From assembly GCA_002337145.1 (NCBI GenBank), contig DDFK01000002.1:186001-250000 (forward strand): a DNA stretch of 64,000 nt. Reading direction: 5' to 3'. The position numbers and the translations under genes are program-made. Numbering within the stretch: position 1 is the stretch's first letter; every line of letters begins with the position of its first letter. This stretch comes from Chitinophagaceae bacterium UBA1930. Lineage in GTDB: Bacteria > Bacteroidota > Bacteroidia > Chitinophagales > Chitinophagaceae. This document shows, in pieces, positions 33,847 to 41,530 of this stretch. Under the pieces are notes generated by a model, which had not been told where the DNA came from, did not search any database, and saw only the letters and a list, made by a program, of their open reading frames with translations.

Positions 33847-34181
33847 TTTTCTTTTAGTAGAAATAAGCGTGCCCTTCAAGTATTTACAATTATTATCCTA
33901 TTTTCAGCAATAAGCACAGAAATAGAGCTTGTTTAAATTCTGCATCAGAAAATAACCATCATGCAATAGGCGCAGCTTTCATAAACAGAGCTATTTGTCG
34001 AAATCCTGTTTTCAGCAAATAAAACTATTTTCTCTTCTAATCTAAACCAAATCAATATCTTACAGCTTTGTTGCATCTATGCTAACATCTAATAACCCCG
34101 TTCAAAACACCAATCGTGTTATGGTTAATAGTATGGTTTGCAGGTATTGTCTTTCAATTTATCCATCTCCAAAACAAGCTG
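33847..34181. other. Gap between the array and the T9SS adhesin gene
   Basis: About 335 bp without a credible gene. It holds the right flanking repeat (33949-33980), a second block similar to the left flank (AGCTTTGTTGCATCTATGCT, compare about 29422-29443) and ACATCTAA at 34085-34092, complementary to the TTAGATGT that begins the decayed cassette. The promoter of the adhesin gene is probably in the last 100 bp. Confidence 0.4.
33949..33980 (+). repeat. Right copy of the island-flanking direct repeat
   Basis: AAATAACCATCATGCAATAG followed by GCGCAGCTTTCA. It agrees with 29220-29251 at about 27 of 32 positions. Confidence 0.45.
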
Positions 34182-36917
34182 ATGAAAAACATTTTTACTA
34201 AACTTTTGCTACTGTTGCTATGCATATTTGGCTTGCTGCCATTGCTGCATGCACAAAATGTTACCGAAACCTTTGATGGATATTCCTTTAGTGGCTCATC
34301 TGTTACACCTCCTGTTACTTACGGACCATTTGTGTACAATATATCTTCTGGTAATTTAAGTACCGCTGTAGGCCCTGCCGCCTTATATGTGGGCAATGCA
34401 AACGCATTCAGTATCTCAAAAACAAATAAAAGTGCATTCCGGTTTGTGAATTTTACTGCAGATGGTGATGCTACACTATCGGCCAATGTAACAGGCTACT
34501 TAAAAGGTGTTGCTGTTACAGCTAGTATTGCCATATCGATTCCCACAAATATGGTAAATTTTGATTTTTCAACTAAAACACATTTTGATGATGTGGATTC
34601 TGTTGTGATAACAGGTACCACATTAAACTTTTTCCTAGAAGACTGGACCTATAACCTGTCACCGGTAACCTATGCACCATTTATCAGTGCCAACCCCGCT
34701 AGTAAAACAGTATGTACCAATAGCAATACCAGTTTTACCGTTGCAGGTACCGATGCCCCCACCAGTTATACATGGCAATATTCCGCCAATGGCGGGTCTT
34801 TATGGACCACCATCACCGGTGCCAATGCAGGTGCTGTTTATACCAATTATACATCGTCAATACTTGGTATAACTGCCGCTGCTGCAATGAATGGCTACCT
34901 GTACCGTGCTTCGGCCAGCAATGCTGTAGGCACATCGGCTGCATATTCAAGTACTGCTACCCTAACAGTAAATACGAGCGTTACCTGGAATGGCGGCACC
35001 AGTAACAACTGGACCGTAAGCAATAACTGGACGGGCGGCTGTGCACCATCCAGCACCATTGATGCCGTAATACCTATTGTTGCCACGCAACCTGTTATAC
35101 AGGGTGGTGCCAGTGTAACTGCTCAAAATCTTACTATAGCCAATGGAGCCTCTCTTACTATTGCATCAGGCTCATCGCTTACTTTATCTGGTGCTTCTAT
35201 AACCAATAACGGTTCCGTAAAAGGGGCAGGCGGTACTGTAGCCATCAATGCTGCAACGCAAGCAACATTCTTTGGCAATGGCACTTATGGTGTTAACCTG
35301 CAATTGGCCAACAGTACAGGGGCCATCATAGGTAATACCATCAATGATACGGTTAAAATTATCAGTGGCGGTATATTGCAATTAACTGCTGGTACCCTAA
35401 CCAGCAGGGATAAACTTATGTTGGTTGGCGATGCTACTGGTTGCGGCTACATTGGCAATATCAATAGTCCCAATACCGTATCTGGTAAAGTAATCATCAG
35501 CAACTATACCTTAACAGCACAACGTGGTTACCGCATGATGGGCCATCCGTTTACCGACAATATTCCTTTAAGCAGTCTATTGCCTTATGTAGACATTAGT
35601 GGCAATAGCAGCGGTGGATTTACTGTAGGTGCACCCACCAGTCCTTCTGCGTATTACTTTAATCCTGCTACCAGCACAGGTACAGGCGGCACAGGTGGCT
35701 GGATAGCGTATTCCAGTACCAGCCAAACTTGGAACCAGGCCAATGCCCTATTGCTGTTTGTAAGGGGTAAAAAAGGCGAGGGCCTCAACAATCCGTATGG
35801 CTACAGCATCAGTGCACCTGCTATCAGTTTAACAGGTACGGTAAATACTACCAGTCCCAACATTACATTGCAATCTTCGGCATATACGGGTGCTGCTGGT
35901 TGGAGCCTTGTGCCCAATGTATTGCCTACACCTGTATATGTTTATCCCACTACCGTTAACAATCTAGCTTCTGCGGGAGTGAGCACTTCCATATATGTAT
36001 GGAACCCACTTAAAGGCCGTACCCGTTCCGATAGCTTGGCGGGTGGCTATGATGCTTATTTAATATCCAGTGCCCCTGTTATTCCTATGTTCGGTGCTTT
36101 CTTTGTTAAGAATACTTCAACTGCTACTGGTGGGGCACATATAGGGGATGTAACCATTAAGTATAATGCTAACGCAACTGCGGATGGTGTTGCCCCATTA
36201 AACCTTTTACGTGTAGCCAACACACCTTATGTGTCGGGCATCACCTTTACACTGGAAAGTGATAAAGGAAACGTGTATTGGGACAAGCTGTACCTGCTAT
36301 TTCAAAAAGGTGCTACATCTAAAGACAATGATCCAGACGATTTTGAGAAGATGAATAATGCAGGTTTAAATATGTACACCGTGGCAGATGGTAACAGATA
36401 CCTAGCGGTAGATACTAGGGAGATACCTACAACAATAAATGAAGCAATTACCTTGGGAGTTACAACGCAGCAACAAAGACTGTTTACACTAAGGGCAAGT
36501 GATGTTATTATAAATAAAGAATTGTATTTGCATGATAAATATTTGAGTACATGGACCAAGATTGAAAATAACATGCAATATGAATTTGCCATTACAGCCG
36601 ATACTGCTTCAAAAGGGAACAACCGTTTTGAAATTTCTGTAAAAGAAAACATCCCGCTAACCTCACCTGAGCTAGCATTAAAAACAAGCCCCAATCCGTT
36701 TAAAAACCAACTGAATATCAGTTATACTTTACCTACTGCTGCACCTGCAACGATTATTGTGACCAATGCAAATGGGCAAGTAATCAATACCATTGATGCA
36801 GGCACTGCAATAGCCGGTACCAAAACAATCGGTACGCTTAACTGGGCTTCGGGGCTGTACTTTATACAGTTAAAAACGGGTAACAGTTCCATCACCAAAA
36901 AAATTGTAAAAGAATAA
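34182..36917 (+). CDS. T9SS-secreted surface protein with Ig-like region and type A sorting domain
   Basis: About 911 residues from the ATG at 34182 (MKNIFTKLLLLLLC signal peptide); a longer GTG-started frame from 34116 is less likely. After the signal come a beta-rich region, an Ig-like segment (APFISANPASKTVC... YTWQYSANGGSLWTTI... YLYRASASNAVG), a WNGGTSNNWTVSNNW motif, long Ser/Thr/Gly-rich beta repeats and a C-terminal sorting domain (SPNPFKNQLNISYTLP... ASGLYFIQLKTG... KKIVKE). The last element directs type IX secretion and surface anchoring. It is probably an adhesin or structural protein. It is followed 29 bp later by a PID-CTERM gene. Confidence 0.88.
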   Translation: MKNIFTKLLLLLLCIFGLLPLLHAQNVTETFDGYSFSGSSVTPPVTYGPFVYNISSGNLSTAVGPAALYVGNANAFSISKTNKSAFRFVNFTADGDATLSANVTGYLKGVAVTASIAISIPTNMVNFDFSTKTHFDDVDSVVITGTTLNFFLEDWTYNLSPVTYAPFISANPASKTVCTNSNTSFTVAGTDAPTSYTWQYSANGGSLWTTITGANAGAVYTNYTSSILGITAAAAMNGYLYRASASNAVGTSAAYSSTATLTVNTSVTWNGGTSNNWTVSNNWTGGCAPSSTIDAVIPIVATQPVIQGGASVTAQNLTIANGASLTIASGSSLTLSGASITNNGSVKGAGGTVAINAATQATFFGNGTYGVNLQLANSTGAIIGNTINDTVKIISGGILQLTAGTLTSRDKLMLVGDATGCGYIGNINSPNTVSGKVIISNYTLTAQRGYRMMGHPFTDNIPLSSLLPYVDISGNSSGGFTVGAPTSPSAYYFNPATSTGTGGTGGWIAYSSTSQTWNQANALLLFVRGKKGEGLNNPYGYSISAPAISLTGTVNTTSPNITLQSSAYTGAAGWSLVPNVLPTPVYVYPTTVNNLASAGVSTSIYVWNPLKGRTRSDSLAGGYDAYLISSAPVIPMFGAFFVKNTSTATGGAHIGDVTIKYNANATADGVAPLNLLRVANTPYVSGITFTLESDKGNVYWDKLYLLFQKGATSKDNDPDDFEKMNNAGLNMYTVADGNRYLAVDTREIPTTINEAITLGVTTQQQRLFTLRASDVIINKELYLHDKYLSTWTKIENNMQYEFAITADTASKGNNRFEISVKENIPLTSPELALKTSPNPFKNQLNISYTLPTAAPATIIVTNANGQVINTIDAGTAIAGTKTIGTLNWASGLYFIQLKTGNSSITKKIVKE

Positions 36918-36946
36918 CCCACTATCCTCATCAATTAAAAAAAGAT

Positions 36947-37159
36947 ATGAAAAAAACAAATATAATATTCATTGCCCTGTTTTTGCTACTATGCAGTTAC
37001 GGTGCAATGGCACAAGGGCCAGACGGACTTCCGGGAGATCCTGATGTGCCTATAGATGGTGGCTTAAGCTTATTGGTAGCAGCAGGTGTAGGTTATGGTG
37101 CAAAAAAAATAAAAGAACAGAAAAAGAAAAGCCCTAAGCAAAATAATATAACAGCATAA
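36947..37159 (+). CDS. PID-CTERM sorting-domain protein
   Basis: A 70-residue protein with a signal peptide (IIFIALFLLLCSYGAMAQ), a short Gly/Pro/Asp-rich mature part and the tripartite tail DVPIDGGLSLLVAAGVGYGAKK followed by basic residues, given here as its motif PIDGG, a TM stretch and K-rich end. This is the PID-CTERM signal of Bacteroidota, proposed to be recognised by an exosortase-like system. Almost nothing is left between signal and tail. It is the likely partner of the upstream T9SS protein's operon and ends at a strong hairpin. Confidence 0.85.
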   Translation: MKKTNIIFIALFLLLCSYGAMAQGPDGLPGDPDVPIDGGLSLLVAAGVGYGAKKIKEQKKKSPKQNNITA

Positions 37160-37180
37160 GTGCTGTATTAAGTAATAGGC

Positions 37181-37224
37181 AAAATGGTACAGGCCCCTGC
37201 AACTGCAGGGGCCTGTACCATTTT
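37181..37224. terminator. Very long perfect hairpin terminator
   Basis: A 21-bp perfect stem (AAAATGGTACAGGCCCCTGCA and its complement, quoted as AAAATGGTACAGGCCCC) around a 2-base loop, ending in TTTT. It closes the PID-CTERM transcript and insulates the copper genes. Confidence 0.85.
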
Positions 37225-37372
37225 ATGCATAGGGTGCCATCTTGTTGTTGTGAGGGGAATTATTTCAGAATTTAAACAGCATCTGGTGCTAAAATTTTAG
37301 CAATTGAGTTGCTTCATAAAAATGCCAGCCACACTTTAACTAACTTCGATTTTTATTAACTTGTTTACACCA

Positions 37373-37933
37373 ATGACACTCTTTGTTAAAAATATGGTTT
37401 GTAACCGCTGTATCATGGTGGTGCAAAACGAAATGGACAAACTTGGTTTGGGCGTACGCAGTATTACGCTTGGCGAGGTTGTGTTGACAAACGAGCCCAC
37501 AGCAGTACAGAAACAGGAACTGGAAAAAGCATTAACAGCCCTTGGCTTTGAAGTGATTGATGACAAGAAAAGCAGGCTCATAGAAAAAATAAAAAATATA
37601 ATCATTAAGCTGGTACATTATGATGACAGCGATTTGAAAAGCAACCTGTCCAACTTGTTGAGTAACGAGCTGCATCATGATTACAACTATCTATCCAACT
37701 TGTTTTCAGAAGTGGAAGGGACAACCATTGAAAAATATTTCATTGCACAAAAAATTGAAAAAGTAAAAGAGCTACTGGTGTACGATGAACTGTCTTTAAG
37801 CGAAATTGCCTACCGCCTCAACTATTCAAGTGTGGCTTACCTAAGCAACCAGTTCAAGAAAGTCACAGGACTTACGCCCAGTCATTTCAAGCAAATAAAA
37901 ACGGATAAACGCAAACCGTTGGACGAAGTGTAA
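37373..37933 (+). CDS. AraC-family regulator with N-terminal HMA-like metal domain
   Basis: About 186 residues. Residues 1-70 look like a heavy-metal-associated ferredoxin-like fold with a CxxC site (NMVCNRCIMVV, C10 and C13). The C-terminal 100 residues are an AraC HTH (SLSEIAYRLNYSSVAYLSNQFKKVTGLTPSHFKQ, seen as SEIAYRLNYSSVAYLSNQF). It probably senses Cu(I) through the CxxC and controls the downstream copA operon. An in-frame TTG at 37361 precedes the ATG at 37373, which is preferred. The CopA gene starts 80 bp downstream. Confidence 0.85.
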   Translation: MTLFVKNMVCNRCIMVVQNEMDKLGLGVRSITLGEVVLTNEPTAVQKQELEKALTALGFEVIDDKKSRLIEKIKNIIIKLVHYDDSDLKSNLSNLLSNELHHDYNYLSNLFSEVEGTTIEKYFIAQKIEKVKELLVYDELSLSEIAYRLNYSSVAYLSNQFKKVTGLTPSHFKQIKTDKRKPLDEV

Positions 37934-38013
37934 ATCTTACAAATCAATCCCAAAATACCGCAATAAGCCCCTGTAAAGAGTTGCCAATTTTGTATCGCTA
38001 AAACATACAAACA

Positions 38014-40428
38014 ATGGCAACAGGCAACAACGATATATTTTTCATTCCATTAGAAGAGGTGGATAGCGAACACTGTGCACTTATTGTAGATAAAGGCCTT
38101 GCACAGGTAAAAGGCATACAGAGCCACAAGGTTGAACTGAACAACCATAGGGCTGTCATTACTGTTACAGATAAAGCGACAGTGACAGAAGCGGTAAAAA
38201 CAATCAAAGACCTTGGCTATGGGGTAACCACCGTCAGGAAAAGTTTCCCGGTGATTCACATGACCTGTGCTTCCTGTGCCATCAGTACCGAAAGCATGGT
38301 GAAATCAGTAAATGGTGTCCTAGATGCTTCTGTCAATTTTGCCACTGCTAACCTAACGGTAGAATACCTGCCCAACATGACGGGGCCGCTGGCACTGCAA
38401 CAGGCAGTACAGTCCATTGGCTACGATTTGTTGATTGAAAACGAAGCAACACAACAGGAAACGCTCGAAGCAATCCATCAAAAGAAGTTCAGTCAGTTAA
38501 AAAAGAAAACATTACTGGCCATACTACTATCGCTTCCTGTAGTAATCATTGGCATGTTCCTGATGGATATTCCTTATGCCAACGAAATCATGTGGCTCTG
38601 TTCAACCCCAGTGGTAGTTTGGTTGGGCAAGGATTTTTTCATCAATGCATGGAAACAGGCAAGGCACCGCTCAGCCAACATGGACACACTCGTTGCACTT
38701 AGCACGGGCATTGCATATCTATTCAGCGTTTTTAATATGCTGTTTGCCAGCTTCTGGCACCAAAAAGGCCTGCATGCCCATGTGTATTTTGAAGCGGCAT
38801 CTGTTGTAATTGCATTCATTCTTTTGGGTAAGTTATTGGAAGAAAAAGCCAAAGGCAATACTTCATCAGCAATAAAAAAACTCATGGGCCTGCAGCCCAA
38901 AACCGTTACCATTATTCAACCCGATGGAACCGAACAGCAAACAGCAATTGAAAACGTGCAGGTAGCAGATATAATACTGGTAAAACCCGGTGAAAGAATT
39001 GCCGTGGATGGATTGGTAATAGCAGGCAGTTCCTATGTAGATGAAAGCATGCTAAGTGGCGAGCCTGTACCTGTATTGAAAACAGAAAACGAAAAAGTAT
39101 TTGCAGGCACCATCAATCAAAAAGGAAGCTTCCGGTTTAAGGCTGTAAACGTAGGTAAGGAAACCATGCTTGCACACATCATCCAGATGGTGCAAGATGC
39201 ACAGGGCAGCAAAGCACCTGTACAAAAACTGGTTGATAGGATTGCGGGCATCTTTGTTCCCGTTGTAATTGTTATAGCTGTACTCACTTTTATTGCATGG
39301 TTCATTTTTGGAGGAGATAGTGGCCTGGTACAAGGACTGTTGGCTGCAGTAACGGTGCTGGTAATTGCCTGCCCCTGTGCATTGGGCCTGGCCACACCAA
39401 CTGCAATTATGGTGGGTGTTGGTAAGGGTGCCGAGAATGGCATTTTGATAAAAGATGCCGAAAGCCTTGAACTGGCCAAAAAAATAAACGCCATCATTCT
39501 TGATAAAACAGGAACCATTACAGAAGGCAGGCCACAGGTTACCAACAGCATCTGGTTGGGCAACGATGAAAACGTGAAAGCAATTTTATACAGCATAGAG
39601 AAACAATCGGAGCACCCATTGGCAGAAGCTGTAGTAAAATATTTAGAAAGCCTGCAGTCCATTAAACTCTCATTCTTTGAGAGCATTACAGGCAAAGGAG
39701 CCAAAGCAATGTACAACAACGAAACCTATTGGGTTGGCAACAAGAAACTGCTAACAGAAAACAGTATTGTAATTGATGGCGATTTACAAACCCATGCAGA
39801 CGAATGGGGCAAGCAGGCAAAGACTGTTATATGGTTTGCAGATAGTAAACAGGCCATTGCCGCAATTGCTGTTTCCGATACCATAAAAGCAACATCTGCC
39901 AAAGCAGTTAAACAGTTGCAGTCAATGGGTATTGAACTATACATGCTAACTGGCGACAATGAAGCAACAGCAAAAAACATTGCACAAAAAATAGGCATAC
40001 AACAATACAAAGCAGAAGTATTGCCGCAACAAAAAGCCGATTTTGTAAAGCTGTTACAGAAACAAGGCAAAATAGTGGCAATGGTTGGCGATGGTATAAA
40101 CGACAGCACGGCACTGGCAACAGCCGATGTGAGCATTGCCATGGGTAAAGGTAGCGACATAGCAATGGACGTTGCAAAAATGACCATCATTGCTGCCGAC
40201 CTTACCAAGATACCACAGGCAATACGCCTGTCCAGACAAACTGTTGCCACCATTAGACAAAACCTTTTTTGGGCCTTTATCTACAACCTGATTGGCATTC
40301 CCATTGCAGCAGGTGTACTTTATCCCTTTAATGGTTTCTTGCTAAACCCAATGATTGCCGGTGCAGCAATGGCCTTAAGCAGTGTAAGCGTAGTAAGCAA
40401 CAGCCTTCGGTTGAAATGGAAACACTGA
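38014..40428 (+). CDS. copA: Copper-translocating P1B-type ATPase
   Basis: An inner-membrane Cu(I) exporter of 804 residues. It has two N-terminal HMA-like domains: the first lacks CxxC (EVDSEHCALIV), the second has C85-x-x-C88 in MTCASCAIS. Then come TM helices, the metal-binding CPC (C453-P-C455 in ACPCALGLATP), the phosphorylated D497 in DKTGTITEG, H534-P in SEHPLAEAV and GDGINDSTAL. The CPC type plus M/N/Y residues in later TMs fit subclass 1B-1. It is downstream of the HMA-AraC regulator and upstream of small HMA proteins. Confidence 0.94.
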   Translation: MATGNNDIFFIPLEEVDSEHCALIVDKGLAQVKGIQSHKVELNNHRAVITVTDKATVTEAVKTIKDLGYGVTTVRKSFPVIHMTCASCAISTESMVKSVNGVLDASVNFATANLTVEYLPNMTGPLALQQAVQSIGYDLLIENEATQQETLEAIHQKKFSQLKKKTLLAILLSLPVVIIGMFLMDIPYANEIMWLCSTPVVVWLGKDFFINAWKQARHRSANMDTLVALSTGIAYLFSVFNMLFASFWHQKGLHAHVYFEAASVVIAFILLGKLLEEKAKGNTSSAIKKLMGLQPKTVTIIQPDGTEQQTAIENVQVADIILVKPGERIAVDGLVIAGSSYVDESMLSGEPVPVLKTENEKVFAGTINQKGSFRFKAVNVGKETMLAHIIQMVQDAQGSKAPVQKLVDRIAGIFVPVVIVIAVLTFIAWFIFGGDSGLVQGLLAAVTVLVIACPCALGLATPTAIMVGVGKGAENGILIKDAESLELAKKINAIILDKTGTITEGRPQVTNSIWLGNDENVKAILYSIEKQSEHPLAEAVVKYLESLQSIKLSFFESITGKGAKAMYNNETYWVGNKKLLTENSIVIDGDLQTHADEWGKQAKTVIWFADSKQAIAAIAVSDTIKATSAKAVKQLQSMGIELYMLTGDNEATAKNIAQKIGIQQYKAEVLPQQKADFVKLLQKQGKIVAMVGDGINDSTALATADVSIAMGKGSDIAMDVAKMTIIAADLTKIPQAIRLSRQTVATIRQNLFWAFIYNLIGIPIAAGVLYPFNGFLLNPMIAGAAMALSSVSVVSNSLRLKWKH

Positions 40429-40516
40429 AACAGTAAATCTCATAAATCAAATGAGAAATAGCATAACTGCAACTGATTAAAACACAAAGAAATTTGTACC
40501 ATAAAACAATAGCAAT

Positions 40517-40780
40517 ATGAAACAGGTAATAATGAACATTCCCCAAATGCAGAGCACACACTGCCAAACAAGGGTAAGCAATGCAATAAAACAAATTGAT
40601 GGTGTGCAAGTGCAAAAACTTGAAGCAGGCAAGCTAACGGTTTCCCTTACAGATGATAACCTTAAACAGCAAGTGGAAAATGCAATTGCCCAAGCCGGCT
40701 ACAAGGTTGCCAATGAAGAAGCAAACAATGATTCAGCATGTGCAACAGGATGCTGCACCAGCCAGGATTCCAATAAATAA
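40517..40780 (+). CDS. HMA-fold small protein with Cys-rich tail
   Basis: 87 residues. The first 68 have the HMA beta-alpha-beta pattern (KQVIMNIPQMQSTHCQTRVSNAIKQIDGV..., seen in parts) but only one Cys at the metal site (QSTHC instead of CxxC). The last residues carry ACATGCC, an unusual Cys cluster that could bind metal instead. It is a likely copper chaperone or sink. It is in the copA run, 88 bp after copA and 10 bp before the next HMA gene. Confidence 0.75.
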   Translation: MKQVIMNIPQMQSTHCQTRVSNAIKQIDGVQVQKLEAGKLTVSLTDDNLKQQVENAIAQAGYKVANEEANNDSACATGCCTSQDSNK

Positions 40781-40790
40781 TGCAATACAA

Positions 40791-41018
40791 ATGATAAAAG
40801 ATATTAAGGTATTCCGCTTTAAGACAAACATCAATTGCGGTGGCTGCGTGGCAACTGTAAAGCCCTATCTTGAACAGACGCAAGGCATGTTTGACTGGAA
40901 TGTGGATACGGCAAGCAAAGACAAGCTACTCACGGTAAAATGTGCGGGCATTTCCAAACAATGGGTAATTGAAACCATTGAAAAAGCAGGGTTTAAAATT
41001 GAATTGTTACATACATAA
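40791..41018 (+). CDS. HMA domain copper-binding protein
   Basis: 75 residues (MIKDIKVFRFKTNINCGGCV...). The metal site reads N-C-G-G-C in a CxxC arrangement. It ends with a typical HMA helix and strand (ETIEKAGFKIELL). I take the ATG at 40791 as the start: the longer frame upstream overlaps the previous gene in another frame and has no HMA-like content. It probably binds Cu(I) for delivery to CopA. It ends 12 bp before the DUF3347 gene. Confidence 0.8.
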   Translation: MIKDIKVFRFKTNINCGGCVATVKPYLEQTQGMFDWNVDTASKDKLLTVKCAGISKQWVIETIEKAGFKIELLHT

Positions 41019-41030
41019 AACAGACACACC

Positions 41031-41474
41031 ATGAAAAAAGTAAGTATCGTATTGGTAGCAATGATGCTAGGTTACGCATCATTTGCACAAGATGCCAACA
41101 AGCTGCTAACAGGTTACAACGGCATTAAAGATGCATTGGTAAACGGCAACAGCCAAGCTGCATCCGAAGCCGTAACTGTGCTTCAGCAAGCGGTGCAGGC
41201 TGAAGCCGCGTTTACACAGAAACCAGAACTGCTCGATGCCCTTGATAAAATGGCAAAAGCTAGCGGCATCGAAAAGCAACGGGCAGCATTGAATGATGTT
41301 TCCACCATTTTCTGGAAACTGGTCAAAGCTTCAGACAAAATAAACCAACCAGTTTACTACCAATATTGCCCCATGAAAAAAACATACTGGGTAAGCACCG
41401 AAAAAGAAATCAAAAATCCTTATTACGGTTCCTCCATGCTCACTTGTGGCAAAGTAGTTGAAACAAAACAATAA
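41031..41474 (+). CDS. DUF3347 periplasmic protein
   Basis: 147 residues with a signal peptide (VSIVLVAMMLGYASFAQ). The body is helical and the C-terminus has the DUF3347 signature YYQYCPMKKTYWVSTEKEI plus NPYYGSSMLTCGKV, with conserved Cys and Met that may bind copper. DUF3347 also occurs at the end of CusB-type efflux adaptors, where it is thought to aid metal handling. The context between HMA proteins and a multicopper oxidase supports a role in copper homeostasis. Confidence 0.85.
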   Translation: MKKVSIVLVAMMLGYASFAQDANKLLTGYNGIKDALVNGNSQAASEAVTVLQQAVQAEAAFTQKPELLDALDKMAKASGIEKQRAALNDVSTIFWKLVKASDKINQPVYYQYCPMKKTYWVSTEKEIKNPYYGSSMLTCGKVVETKQ

Positions 41475-41530
41475 TTCAATAAGGCATTGTTGCAAACTGC
41501 AATGCCCTTCATCTATCATTGCTGCATACC

